Part shown: positions 55,062 to 64,000 of the stretch, in pieces
How the letters are laid out: each line of letters starts with the position of its first letter
How positions within the stretch are numbered: position 1 is the stretch's first letter
The notes under the pieces: generated by a model
Databases searched by the model: none
Told to the model about the DNA's origin: nothing
What the model saw: the letters and a program-made list of their open reading frames with translations, nothing else
Translations under genes and position numbers: made by a program
Source of the DNA: [Phialemoniopsis] sp. UDSM-2020
Taxonomy: Eukaryota; Ascomycota; Sordariomycetes; Thyridiales; Thyridiaceae
Direction: 5' to 3'
Length of the DNA: 64,000 nucleotides
Assembly: GCA_018873225.1 (NCBI GenBank)
Contig: JAEILZ010000002.1
Coordinates: 5,146,001 to 5,210,000 of the forward strand

Positions 55062-56753
55062 TCACAGCGTAGTGTTGCCCATAACGAGCACGAGAACCAT
55101 GCCGTTCAGCACGCAGATCACCACGAACATGAGCCACACAGCAATGTGATTCACAAGACCGAGGGGATCTCGCCGAGCCAGGCACGCACCAAGCGCGGCA
55201 CACGCAAAGCCAAGACTAGCCACCACGCCCACCGTCACGCCAGCATCGACCTCAGCCCGCAGCTTGTGTCGGCCCGTCGTGATAAGGATGCCAGCCACAG
55301 CCAGCAGAATGACAGAGGCAACATTCGAGCAGATGGTAGCCCAGAAGAGCATGTTCTCCCTATAATGTGCAATCTTCTGGTCGTTGATAGATGGGAAGGC
55401 GGCATAGTGAGGCTCGTAGCCCCGCGGGAACTCCTCGTCGCTAGCGAACCCACCCTCACCATCGTCGTTCTCGTCGGTATCGGAAGAACTGCTCTGGTGA
55501 CCCGGGGCACCGGGTGAAGAGCCAGGCGGGTGGCTGAAATAAGTGGCTCTTGCTGCTGAGCCATTCGCACCGTCGTGGGTAGGAAGCAGTGGCCTTCGCT
55601 CGGAATCTTGGCCAGGGCCGCCAAAACGAATCCAGGCCTTCACCTTCTCAATCGGAACAGTCAGAATGCTCGCCAGGACGCCTGAGGATTGCCCTTCCTC
55701 TTCCTGGGGGTAATAAACGTAGTAGCCATCCATGTCGCCCGCCTCGCTGCCGTCCTCGTACTCGTTCCAGTAGTGTGTCTGAATATGAGGCTCTGGGAGG
55801 CTGAGGGGCTGATCCGGTACCTGAGTCGGGTGGTCGAGAGAGGGTCCGCTGGGGGTGACGGGAGAGGTGGTGCTCGGGGTGGCGGCCTGCACGGCGTTGA
55901 GCAGCTCGTTGCACTGGTTTTCCAAAGGGGCAAAGTCGCGCTTAGTGAAGCTCTTAGGATGCGAAAGGATGTTGTCCTTGAAGCGTCTGCCGAGTGCAGC
56001 GGATCCAGTCCATTTCTGTTCGGGAGACGACATGGTTTAGAAGATTGATCTTTTGTCAAGTCAAGGAGGAAGAGGCGGGAGAAGGAAATCCCATACCTGG
56101 TACTTCTTCAGAATCTTCCGGAAGGCTACAACTTGGGCGTTGACGAAGCGGGACAGGTTATGTACATCGTTATTGCACTGCACAACCTCGCGCTCAAACT
56201 TGGCGAATTTGCGGAGACGCTTTTGGGAAACGCCAGGGCGAGGGCTGGTGGTGCTGCGGAGGATGAGGCGGTGAATCTGGTCGGAGACATGCTCTGTGGT
56301 ACAACAACGGTTAGTCCTGTGGACAGTAAAGGCGCCAGGGAAATGGCGTGCTACAGCAGTCGAGCAAGGTGAGGAGGGGGCTGTCATACGGAGGCGTCGG
56401 GTTATCTCATCAGCCTTGGTCAGGACGAACAGGCCCACACGGTCGTGCTGCAGGCACAGCTCGAGGTACAGCTCATCTTCGAAACGCTGCAGGGAGCCGT
56501 CGGGTTGCCCCGGTATTGCGATAGCCGTGGCCTGGTCTCTTGTGGTGTGCACCTTGATGTAGTGCTTGAGATTGTTGTAGTCGATGTTATCTGTTGGTGG
56601 TGCATGACGCGATGATAAGGTTAGCCGAAACATGCCCTCCTTTTTGAGCGTCTCGGGGCGATTGGGGAGATAAGCAGCAAAGGAGGAGGAGAGAAACATA
56701 CGAAGGCTCCATTGTGGAACGGATTCGCGTTCAAACTGTTCGCCGTATTTCAT
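55062..56753 (-). CDS. SPX-domain protein with C-terminal membrane segments
   Basis: Four exons (56753-56702, 56590-56390, 56293-56097, 56015-55062) give 467 residues; introns are 111, 96 and 81 bp. The start MKYGEQFERESVPQW, then NIDYNNLKHYIKVHTT, ELYLELCLQHDRVGLFVL and the basic helix NAQVVAFRKILKKYQKWTG identify an SPX domain (about 1-160), which binds inositol pyrophosphates as a phosphate signal. An acidic/Pro-rich linker follows. The last about 110 residues contain three hydrophobic helices (ICSNVASVILLAVAGILITT, VTVGVVASLGFACAALGACL, VWLMFVVICVLNGMVLVLVM), similar in layout to the small Vtc1/DUF202 unit. An ATG in the last intron opens the minus ORF at 55062-56033, but the SPX splice model is better. 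The likely role is in vacuolar or ER phosphate/polyphosphate handling; the exact subfamily is unsure. Confidence 0.82.
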
Positions 56754-59700
56754 GACAAGCAATTGTGTCTTGTCCCAATCTCCATCAACGTTTGGCCAGG
56801 GGAGGCGTGCGTCCTACTGGATGATGCAATGCTGCCGGGCGGTGACTGGTGACACAAGCGGCGTGGGGGGGTGTTTTAGCCGGGTTGGAGGGCACCGAGG
56901 TGAAAACGGCAGAAAACCGGTGGGTGGTGAGCAGTGATCGTCGAAAGAGTATGTACGGTGCAGGGCCAATGGACAGAGGGGATGTGATTAGGTGAGATAG
57001 TCAATGCTTCAATAGGGTTTTACAGGAATTGGGCAGAAAGGAATAGAGACAAGAGCGAGCGAGGGCAAGAGATAGATAGATAGTAAAGGTGTTTATGGGA
57101 GAGTCCCGGTCATGAGGAAGAACAAGCAAGCGAGCGGCTGAGAGGGAGGGAATGGGAATGGGAAGCTTAAAGGTGTTTCCCAGGCTAGAGGACCCAGACG
57201 GCGCCCAGACTCCATCGTAGTGCGGCCTCTTTTCTCACTGTCTCTGACCTCGTCGCGAGCGGGGGCCTAACAAAACCGCCGTCCGGCACAATTCTTAGTC
57301 TAAATGGATACATTACGTCGTTATGGCAGCGCATCCATGTGAAAACAGGTGTGGGACCCGCCGCTATCTTGGCTTCCCTCGCCGCATGTCCAGTCCAGGC
57401 CAATATGCGAACCCACACAAAAGCACAGATGCAATTGCTCCCCTGTCGTAGTCGCATGCGTGCTGCAAATAAAACCAAAGCTCTATTTAGTCAAGTACAT
57501 AAGTACGAATGCGTGGTCTCCGTATGGTACGAGACTGGCTCCCAAGTCTGGAGAATGGGAACCAGGCGGGCCTCCGACCCAGCAGCCAGTCTCGCGCTAC
57601 CTAAAACGGGGCTGGCTCGCGATCGCAATGCCTGCCGCCCTGGTACTTGCTTTCACAGCACGTCCAGAGTATGTTGAATGCAGCTTATTAAACTCTGCCT
57701 GCCGAGAGTTGAAGTGGATAGACAAGAAAAAGCTTCATTCGACCAGCAGCTTGTGATTGTCTCACTACTGACACCAGAGACGAAAAAGACCGAGCTGCAC
57801 TTTTCCCTAAGCCCTCTTCTCAATTCTTCAGCGTTGCCAAAGAATTATCTGCACGGCAGTTAGATCACCACTCAGAATGACAGCCACACCACCACCCGGT
57901 AGAAACATCCGAAAGCGACCCGATGCTCATCATGGATAGGCCGTGCTGATCTAGATCTATTTTTTCGCGAAAAGTTCGCCGTCGACGAGCGAGGGTGGAC
58001 GGCGAAACCCTGCGTTCTGGTTCGTCAATGGGTCAACCGGCTACTTTGAGCGGTCCTCCCGTAAAGTTCTAAGCCGGCACCAGACCTGCAGGAGGTGGTG
58101 GTAGTCGTCGTCCGCTCATAATTTGCCCGCATGCTGTTGGTCTGCAAGAAAAGCTCTGGTTGGCCTATGTGTAATTGGGTATGGGGCAGCCATTGGAGCT
58201 GATGGAGACACGCGGAGGCTGGTGGCTTCCTCTCGATAGTGCCGCATGGGGGCACTAGGAGCCAATTAGAAGCCCATATTGGAGCACGTTTTGCCATGTC
58301 GTTAAAGAAAGCTGGGCTGATCCGCGCTAAGACGCTGGAACCCGCACCAGACTGTCCCAAAGAGATAAGGTGCCGTGGACCCTGGATCTGCTTGGACATT
58401 CCTCCCACGACCTTGACAGGCTCCATCTTGACGACAAACAGGTCTCTGTCGTCGATTCAACAAAGTCTCATAATGTTCCTGATTCTACTGATCGTTGTCT
58501 GAAACTTGTTTTGGTTCCTTGACCCCTCTCTATTCGGCGATCTCATCGTCAGAGCTTGCCGAGGTAGGATTTAGACCATTGATCTAAGCGACGTTAACAG
58601 AATGTTCCGTACGTACGGAGTGAAGACATGCAAGGGAAATGAAACCATCACGCAACTCAGTGCCCATGTGCAGAAGCTGTGGAGCAGTCATTACCACCCG
58701 CCTTAGCCTGTCTAGAGTGAAGAAGTCGATTCACCCAGCTATTTTTGCCCTTGGCGATCCGAAACTATGCCGACTTATTGTAGATCCCAGGTATGCTCGC
58801 TCATTGTTGTCGTTCAAACATTCTCCATGTGTCCAGAGAACCATATGTCTTGCCTCTCCGCAGACAGTGATTCTCATGGGCACAGTCAGTAGGGCCCACC
58901 AAGGAAAAATGGTGTAGACACGGCTGCAATCCCGTTTTCGGTTCTCCCTCTCCGCTGTCGCTCTCACCTGCAGCGGCGCATGACTGTCAATCCCTGACAG
59001 ATCTCGCGATCACTCGTCTGCATCTCTTCATAACAAAACGCACGCTCGGATGCTTTCTGGAGCTCATGCCAACGACCCATGAGGGTCTCGGCCTCCACCC
59101 CGCTCTGCATAGCCGGCAGATGCTAGGAACAGCGGCCTTGCTACTGGTGAACAACCAGACCAAGGCCCCCCCCGAATGATAGTGTCTTGCGCTAAAGGTA
59201 ATGCTCCTTCTGACAGGGGGTGGGGTGGTCGAACCGTACGGTAGAACACGAGACCTAGTACGTGCCTGTGAAACCTGTCAGTCACAAGAGTTCGGCAGGG
59301 ATCCAGGCGGAAGCACTCCGGCGTAGGATGGCGGAATACGATAGAGACGAAAGGATATTCGGCGAGGGCTGACGATGCATGGTAGTCGCTTTGCACCCTG
59401 CCTCACCTGCAAGAGAATGGAGTTCCATGCTCATGGTGTGTACCAGGGTGTGGTGGATGGTGGAGGCCGCTTGTTTTGCAAAATTGAAGACACACGCGAG
59501 CTCTTGCCCAAATTAGGATATCCTGAGGACCCCAGCTCGCTGCTGCTGAGACCATCTGCAGGCTCGTGCCCGTGATGGCACATGAGTCGGGCTGACAGGC
59601 TAGTCCGGCTCTTTTCAAATGTCGTGTGGTTGGGAAGCAGGCTGTGGGAGATCGAGATTCCGTCCATTAGGAGTAACTTTGACTCAACACTTCTCCGTGC

Positions 59701-60769
59701 TGGAGATGATTTTCCGACCACGAGGATCTCTTATTATGTCAAAGAATATGCAGTCAACATACACAGACACACCGTCGAGGTGAGTGACACCCGGGCGTAG
59801 ACACTTGCATACGGCATGCAGCAAATCTGAACGACGGACCCCCACGAAACGTATGCGCGCCAGCAACCGTGCCCAAATGGCCCGCCGACCCACGTACTTA
59901 GCACTTAGACTACCAGCCGTCTCTGCTCAGAAAAGAAGAAAAAAAAGTGATAGCAAGAATGAAGAAGATTTGCCGCAGGAAAGAGCGGCAGCCACTCGGG
60001 GCCTATTCGGTTTTTCTGGCCGGGGCGCCGCAACGTGTGCCCGTAATTCCAGACTTCTGGAGGCATTCTGTGGAGATACATGCAAATAAAAAGACCGTTC
60101 AATTAGGTAAAAACGCTCGCAATCTTGCAACCACGTGGAACGAGATCGAGAAAGTTGTCTCGGGGGTTCTTTTAAAGGTATTCGCGAGGGGAGAGAGATG
60201 AACTGAGAAAAGATGTTCGAATGATTTAAACGTATCCAGATACTTACCTTATTGGTCTAGTGAGTCGGCAACGTCTTGTTATCTTGCTTCATCTTTCGTG
60301 AGCAACGAGGAAGGAGTTGACTAGAGATGTCTGCGTCCCAGAGAGTAACGAGGGCGAACAACGGCCAGTGGATCGAATACACTTTCCATGATGATTCTCT
60401 TGACTCATAAAATGAAGATGGCTTCTGGCAATGGCTACCAATGTCATGTAATCTAGCAAAGTTCAGCGAACAGGCCCGGGAGAGTTTTGGTTGTGATACG
60501 TCGCACATGTAAAAATGCGTATCGCTGTCGTTATCAAGGAATATCGGATAAGGATAAAGAAAGGTTGGTGGAGCCCGAAGCTTGGAGCGCAGGTCATTTC
60601 AGCGCCCTCGATTGGCCAATCTGGTCACGGGCAGCCTTGTAGCGGGGTCCGTCCCTTGAAATCGCCCAAATTTTTTTTCCTTGGGCCTAGCTGATCCACC
60701 ACCGAATTTTGGTGTCTCGACTTTTTTCCCTTAGCCGTGAAGCTGTTGGAGCATCGTTGTCGCGAGAAG
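56754..60769. other. Long stretch without a supportable gene, 4.0 kb
   Basis: It lies between the SPX gene start (-) and MPP10 (+). ORFs of 60-135 codons occur on both strands, but none has a start, splice pattern or motif I could support. A GATA run sits near 57074. Both flanking promoters must lie here; AT/T tracts just before MPP10 (60665-60680) suit a fungal promoter. Non-coding RNA cannot be excluded. Confidence 0.45.
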
Positions 60770-62983
60770 ATGGCTAAGACCGGCAGCACCTCATCCTCCA
60801 CTTCTCACACCCTGACCCTCGCTCCAGGCATGGTTGCTATGCCGCCTTCGAAAGATATGGCCTCTGTCCTCGCCTTCCTCGACGCTGCCAACCGACATGT
60901 CTTCCTGCAGCCGCCGGTCTCAGTCCCGACTGCGTCGCTGCAGCTCGCCAAAGACACTTTGGATTCTTTTGCCGGCCAGGTCAGCGACGAGCAGCAGCAG
61001 CAGCTCAGGGAAGCTGGAAAGAAACGCAAGCGTGGAGGCCAGGGACTGGACAGAGGAGAGGTACTCAAGATTCGCAAACTTCACGTTGATGGCTTCGAGA
61101 CTGGCCAGGTCTGGCAACAGGCCAAGCGAATAATATCAAGCACACTACTACAATCAGAGGAGACTCTTCGGGAACTAGAGGAGAGCAACCAGATAGAGAC
61201 TGGAGACGGCAGCAAGCCTGATCACCAAGCCGACGTCGTCAGCGAGGACCAGTCGGACGACTCTGCCAGCGAGTCTGACGAAGTCTCCGAAGCAGACGAT
61301 GATTCACAAGCTGAGGAGACCGACGACGATCTAGAAGATCTGGATGAACTGCGAGATGACTGGGAGGACGAAGAAGAGGAGGAAGGACTCGAGGGTGAAG
61401 ACATGGAGGGTGAAGACGAGGGAGGCGAGGAGGACGAGGTTGACGATGATGAAGATGACCTCAACGAACCCGACGAGGAGTTTGTTGAAGACCCCAACGG
61501 CCTCAATGATGGTTTCTTCTCTATCGACGATTTCAACAAGCAGACTCAATGGTTTGAGGACCAGGACGCAAGAGCCGATCCCAATACCGATGCCGCCGAT
61601 GACGACGACGAGCTGGACTGGCATGCGGACCCTATGGCCCAACCCCAGGGCACCCAACAATCAACAGGCAAGGGTGGCCGCGAAGCAGACTCCGAGGCTG
61701 AAGAAGAAGACGAAGAGGACGACGAAGACGGTCCCACGTTCGGCAACATGGTTTTGGATGCGCCAGAGGGCGATAGCGATGATGAGATGGAGGAGAATAT
61801 CGAGAATGGCATGGATCTCGACCTTACGGCCAACGATGTTTTCTACAAAGATTTCTTCGCACCACCGCAAAAGAAGGCAAAGAAGGGAGCGAAGCCAGCC
61901 AAGCGGTCCTTACCAGCACCGGCAAAGATTGAGGAGGAGGATGTCGAACGAGCCATGGCTGATGTGAGGCGAGACCTGTTCGAAGATCTTTCTGAGCCCT
62001 CAGACTCTGAAGATGCCCTTTCCGATGTATCTGCTGGCGACCCGAGGTCAAGACGGTCTGCGCATGAGAGGAGACAAGCTAAGCTCCTCGAGGAGATCCG
62101 CAAGCTGGAAAACGAGGCGGTCAAGGATAAGAAGTGGACTCTTACAGGCGAGGCTGCTGGTGCTGCCCGCCCGCACAACTCGCTGCTCGATGAGGAGCTT
62201 GAGTTTGAGTACGTCGGCAAGCCCGTGCCTGTCATCACCCAACAGGTCAGTGAGGACATTGAGGACATGATCAAGCGCCGCATCCTCGCCCAGGAGTTCG
62301 ACAGCGTCATCCGGCGTCTACCGACGGGTGATCTCCCCGACAACACGCGGCGCGGCCTCATCGAGATCGACGACAAGCAGGGCAAGAGCCTCGCCGAGAT
62401 CTACGAGGAGGAGCACATCAAGAACACCGACCCGGACTCGTACGTCAGCAAGTCGGACGAGAAGCTGCAAAAGGAGGAGAAGGAGGTGGAGCAGATGTGG
62501 AAGGAGCTCAGCGCCAAGCTCGACTCGCTCAGTAGCTGGCACTACAAGCCGAAGCCGGTGGAGCCGTCGCTCACCGTCGTCGCCGACGTGGCCAAGATTA
62601 CGATGGAGGACGCGCAGCCGACGACGGCGCAGGGCGTCGCCGGCGGCGAGAGCATGATCGCGCCGCAAGAGGTTTACAAGGCGGGCAAGGCGACGGCCGA
62701 GAAGGGCGAGGTCGTCAACAGGGACGGCCTGCCCGTGGCCCGGCAGGAGATGTCGCGCGAGGACCGGACGCGCAAGCACAGGCGCAACAAGGAGCGGATC
62801 CGCAAGAGCGGCGGCGGCGACGGCAAGCAGCTCAGCAAGAAGGCGCAGGAGAAGCAGGACACGATCGCCGAGCTCAAGCGGGGCGGCGTCAAGGTCATCA
62901 ACCGCAAGGGAGAGATTGTCGATGCGGAGGGCAACAAGGCCAAGGAGGCCAAGGCGGCTACGAGCGGGAGCTTCAAGTTGTAG
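60770..62983 (+). CDS. MPP10: Mpp10, U3 snoRNP / SSU processome component
   Basis: A single exon of 737 residues starting at ATG 60770 (context GCGAGAAGATGGC); the in-frame codons upstream lack an ATG. The N-terminal third is followed by very acidic tracts (DDDSQAEETDDDLEDLDELR; EGLEGEDMEGEDEGGEEDEV) interrupted by short conserved blocks (DGFFSIDDFNKQTQWFE; NDVFYKDFFAPP). The C-terminal third carries the Mpp10 core: KDKKWTLTGEAAGAARPHNS, LLDEELEFEYVGKPVPVI, TQQVSEDIEDMIKRRILAQE, LAEIYEEEHIKNTD and LDSLSSWHYKPKPVE. Mpp10 binds Imp3 and Imp4 and is needed for early 18S pre-rRNA cleavages. The protein is longer than the yeast one mainly through acidic insertions. The assignment rests on the conserved C-terminal core. 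Confidence 0.9.
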   Translation: MAKTGSTSSSTSHTLTLAPGMVAMPPSKDMASVLAFLDAANRHVFLQPPVSVPTASLQLAKDTLDSFAGQVSDEQQQQLREAGKKRKRGGQGLDRGEVLKIRKLHVDGFETGQVWQQAKRIISSTLLQSEETLRELEESNQIETGDGSKPDHQADVVSEDQSDDSASESDEVSEADDDSQAEETDDDLEDLDELRDDWEDEEEEEGLEGEDMEGEDEGGEEDEVDDDEDDLNEPDEEFVEDPNGLNDGFFSIDDFNKQTQWFEDQDARADPNTDAADDDDELDWHADPMAQPQGTQQSTGKGGREADSEAEEEDEEDDEDGPTFGNMVLDAPEGDSDDEMEENIENGMDLDLTANDVFYKDFFAPPQKKAKKGAKPAKRSLPAPAKIEEEDVERAMADVRRDLFEDLSEPSDSEDALSDVSAGDPRSRRSAHERRQAKLLEEIRKLENEAVKDKKWTLTGEAAGAARPHNSLLDEELEFEYVGKPVPVITQQVSEDIEDMIKRRILAQEFDSVIRRLPTGDLPDNTRRGLIEIDDKQGKSLAEIYEEEHIKNTDPDSYVSKSDEKLQKEEKEVEQMWKELSAKLDSLSSWHYKPKPVEPSLTVVADVAKITMEDAQPTTAQGVAGGESMIAPQEVYKAGKATAEKGEVVNRDGLPVARQEMSREDRTRKHRRNKERIRKSGGGDGKQLSKKAQEKQDTIAELKRGGVKVINRKGEIVDAEGNKAKEAKAATSGSFKL

Positions 62984-63521
62984 TGGAGTGGTTATTACTA
63001 GATGTTGTTGGCATTTATTGCATAGCGTTTTCACTGTGCACATGGGTTACATGGATGCAAGGCTCGATGTTTCGGGTAATAGTGTGGCATAAGGTCTCAT
63101 TATGGGCTTGCATATTACAGACGTGAATACTATTACTTTATTTCATCTGAATTGTCAAGATTTTTCGGGTTGATGTGTTATATCGCTACTTTTGCCCTAT
63201 GATCGTGTTGGTAGCACCTTAAGATGAGATGGTGGAGAAGCTCGGGCCACTTCATGCCTCTCATCTGGAAGAAATGACACCCAGGCTTTCAGACTTTTCC
63301 AAATTCCAAGTGCTTCATCTTGTCCTTTATGAATCCCAATTGCACCTCAATCTTTATTTGTGAGTTCGTGATCATGGATGTATAGCACCTTGTTTATTAA
63401 TGAAAGAGCAGGTGAACAGGGCCACGCATACAGACTGGGGCATCTCATCTTGATGTTAAGGCTCAGAGCCCCGTCTCACAACCACTGAACCCAGTCTCCA
63501 GCCAAAGGCACCGGGAGCGCA
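62984..63521. other. Intergenic region between MPP10 and the formyltransferase gene
   Basis: 538 bp, AT-rich, with the MPP10 3' UTR and the next promoter. No gene recognised. Confidence 0.5.
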
Positions 63522-63991
63522 ATGCTCGGCGGCCCGGTCCACCGGACGGCCTACCGCCGTCTCTTGAGATGGCAAGCTACACCCGGGCCACCGCCACCAC
63601 CACCAGCAGCCATCTGCCATCACAGCAGACGTGCCCTGTACTCGTCCCAGGCGACGCGCAGGTTGTCTGACCCCCTGCGCATATTGTTCTGCGGCTCCGA
63701 CGACTTCAGCTGTGCGGCACTACGTGCGCTGCACGATGAGAAGACACAGAAGCCCGGCGAGCTAGTGGACTCTATTGACGTAGTGGTGCGGCCGGCGAAG
63801 CCTACGGGTAGGGGACTTAAGACGCTGAGGGAAGGTGAGTTTCACCGAATGATAGCCACACCCTCAAGGAGATGTTTGAGAGAATCAAGTAGCTGCTGAC
63901 ACTTTGTTTGTGCGTTATAGTGCCGCTCAAGGTGTTGGCCAAGGAGCTGGCGTTGCCGGTACATGAGAGGGATACGTTCACGGGATGGACG
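63522..63991 (+). CDS. FMT1: Mitochondrial methionyl-tRNA formyltransferase, 5' part (3' cut by window end)
   Basis: Exon 1 (63522-63834) and exon 2 (63921-63991) are joined over an 86-bp intron (GTGAGT...TTATAG); a further donor GTAAGA starts at 63992, so the gene continues beyond the window. The first about 50 residues are Arg/Pro/Ala/Ser-rich (HRTAYRRLLRWQATPG; HSRRALYSSQATRRLSD), a mitochondrial presequence. The formyltransferase N-terminal fold follows: LRILFCGSDDFSCAALRAL, then DVVVRPAKPTGRGLKTLREV, LKVLAKELALPVHERDTFTG. In other members the P-x-x-x-x-G-R-G-x motif after the third strand is conserved, as here. The enzyme formylates Met-tRNA for mitochondrial translation initiation. The active-site Asn-His-Asp residues lie downstream of the window. 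Confidence 0.85.
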
Positions 63992-64000
63992 GTAAGAAGC

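Noticed and set aside
55062..56033. Independent gene starting at MSSPEQKWTG on the minus strand
   Set aside because: This ATG lies in the third intron of the SPX gene. Splicing joins KKYQ to KWTGSAALG, completing the last SPX helix, so it is not a separate start.
62318..63043. 241-codon minus-strand ORF over the 3' end of MPP10
   Set aside because: Leu/Arg-rich shadow of GC-biased codons; the + strand carries the conserved Mpp10 core.

Overview
The window is nuclear DNA of a filamentous ascomycete (Pezizomycotina; Sordariomycete-like is my guess). The genes are split by short GT-AG introns (about 50-145 bp) with CTRAY-type branch sites. They encode fungal orthologues such as CCZ1, BUD32, MAF1, APS1, MPP10 and SLN1, and fungus-restricted families such as DUF6536, bZIP-DUF3425, NACHT/ankyrin and CAP10-like glycosyltransferases. 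I saw no rRNA, tRNA, CRISPR array or intact transposon. All exon coordinates were worked out by hand from splice motifs and frame continuity.

Layout. 0-10 kb: the 3' end of an unidentified gene, a DUF6536 membrane protein, a single-pass surface protein and a GT90/CAP10-like glycosyltransferase. 10-25 kb is mostly housekeeping: CCZ1 (Rab7 activation), a carboxymuconolactone decarboxylase-like protein, a small membrane protein, BUD32 (KEOPS kinase), the glutamate-cysteine ligase modifier subunit, the AP-1 sigma adaptin and MAF1 (Pol III repressor). 25-32 kb looks like a small accessory cluster: a secreted tannase/feruloyl esterase, a DAL5-type MFS permease and a bZIP factor that shares a divergent promoter with the permease. 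31.7-34 kb is AT-richer and holds a decayed dispersed repeat and a two-exon gene of unknown function. 34-43.5 kb: a SLN1-type hybrid histidine kinase with a very long upstream region, and an F-box protein. 45.6-54.4 kb is a second accessory block: a nitronate monooxygenase, an atypical SDR, a large NACHT/ankyrin (NLR-like) protein and a small secreted protein. 55-64 kb: an SPX-transmembrane protein, a 4 kb stretch with no supportable gene, MPP10 and the 5' part of a mitochondrial methionyl-tRNA formyltransferase gene.

How the genes relate. Several encode parts of general machinery (Mon1-Ccz1, KEOPS, AP-1, Pol III control, the U3 snoRNP, mitochondrial initiation) with no sign that they act together. 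Two neighbourhoods may be functional units: esterase-permease-bZIP (25.6-31.6 kb), and SDR-NLR-secreted protein (48.3-54.4 kb). The most checkable novelties are two competing terminal exons in the AP-1 sigma gene, a frame-neutral intron in the DUF6536 gene, a pair of 136-bp repeat copies differing mainly by transitions (a RIP-like signature), and an SDR that lacks the catalytic tyrosine.
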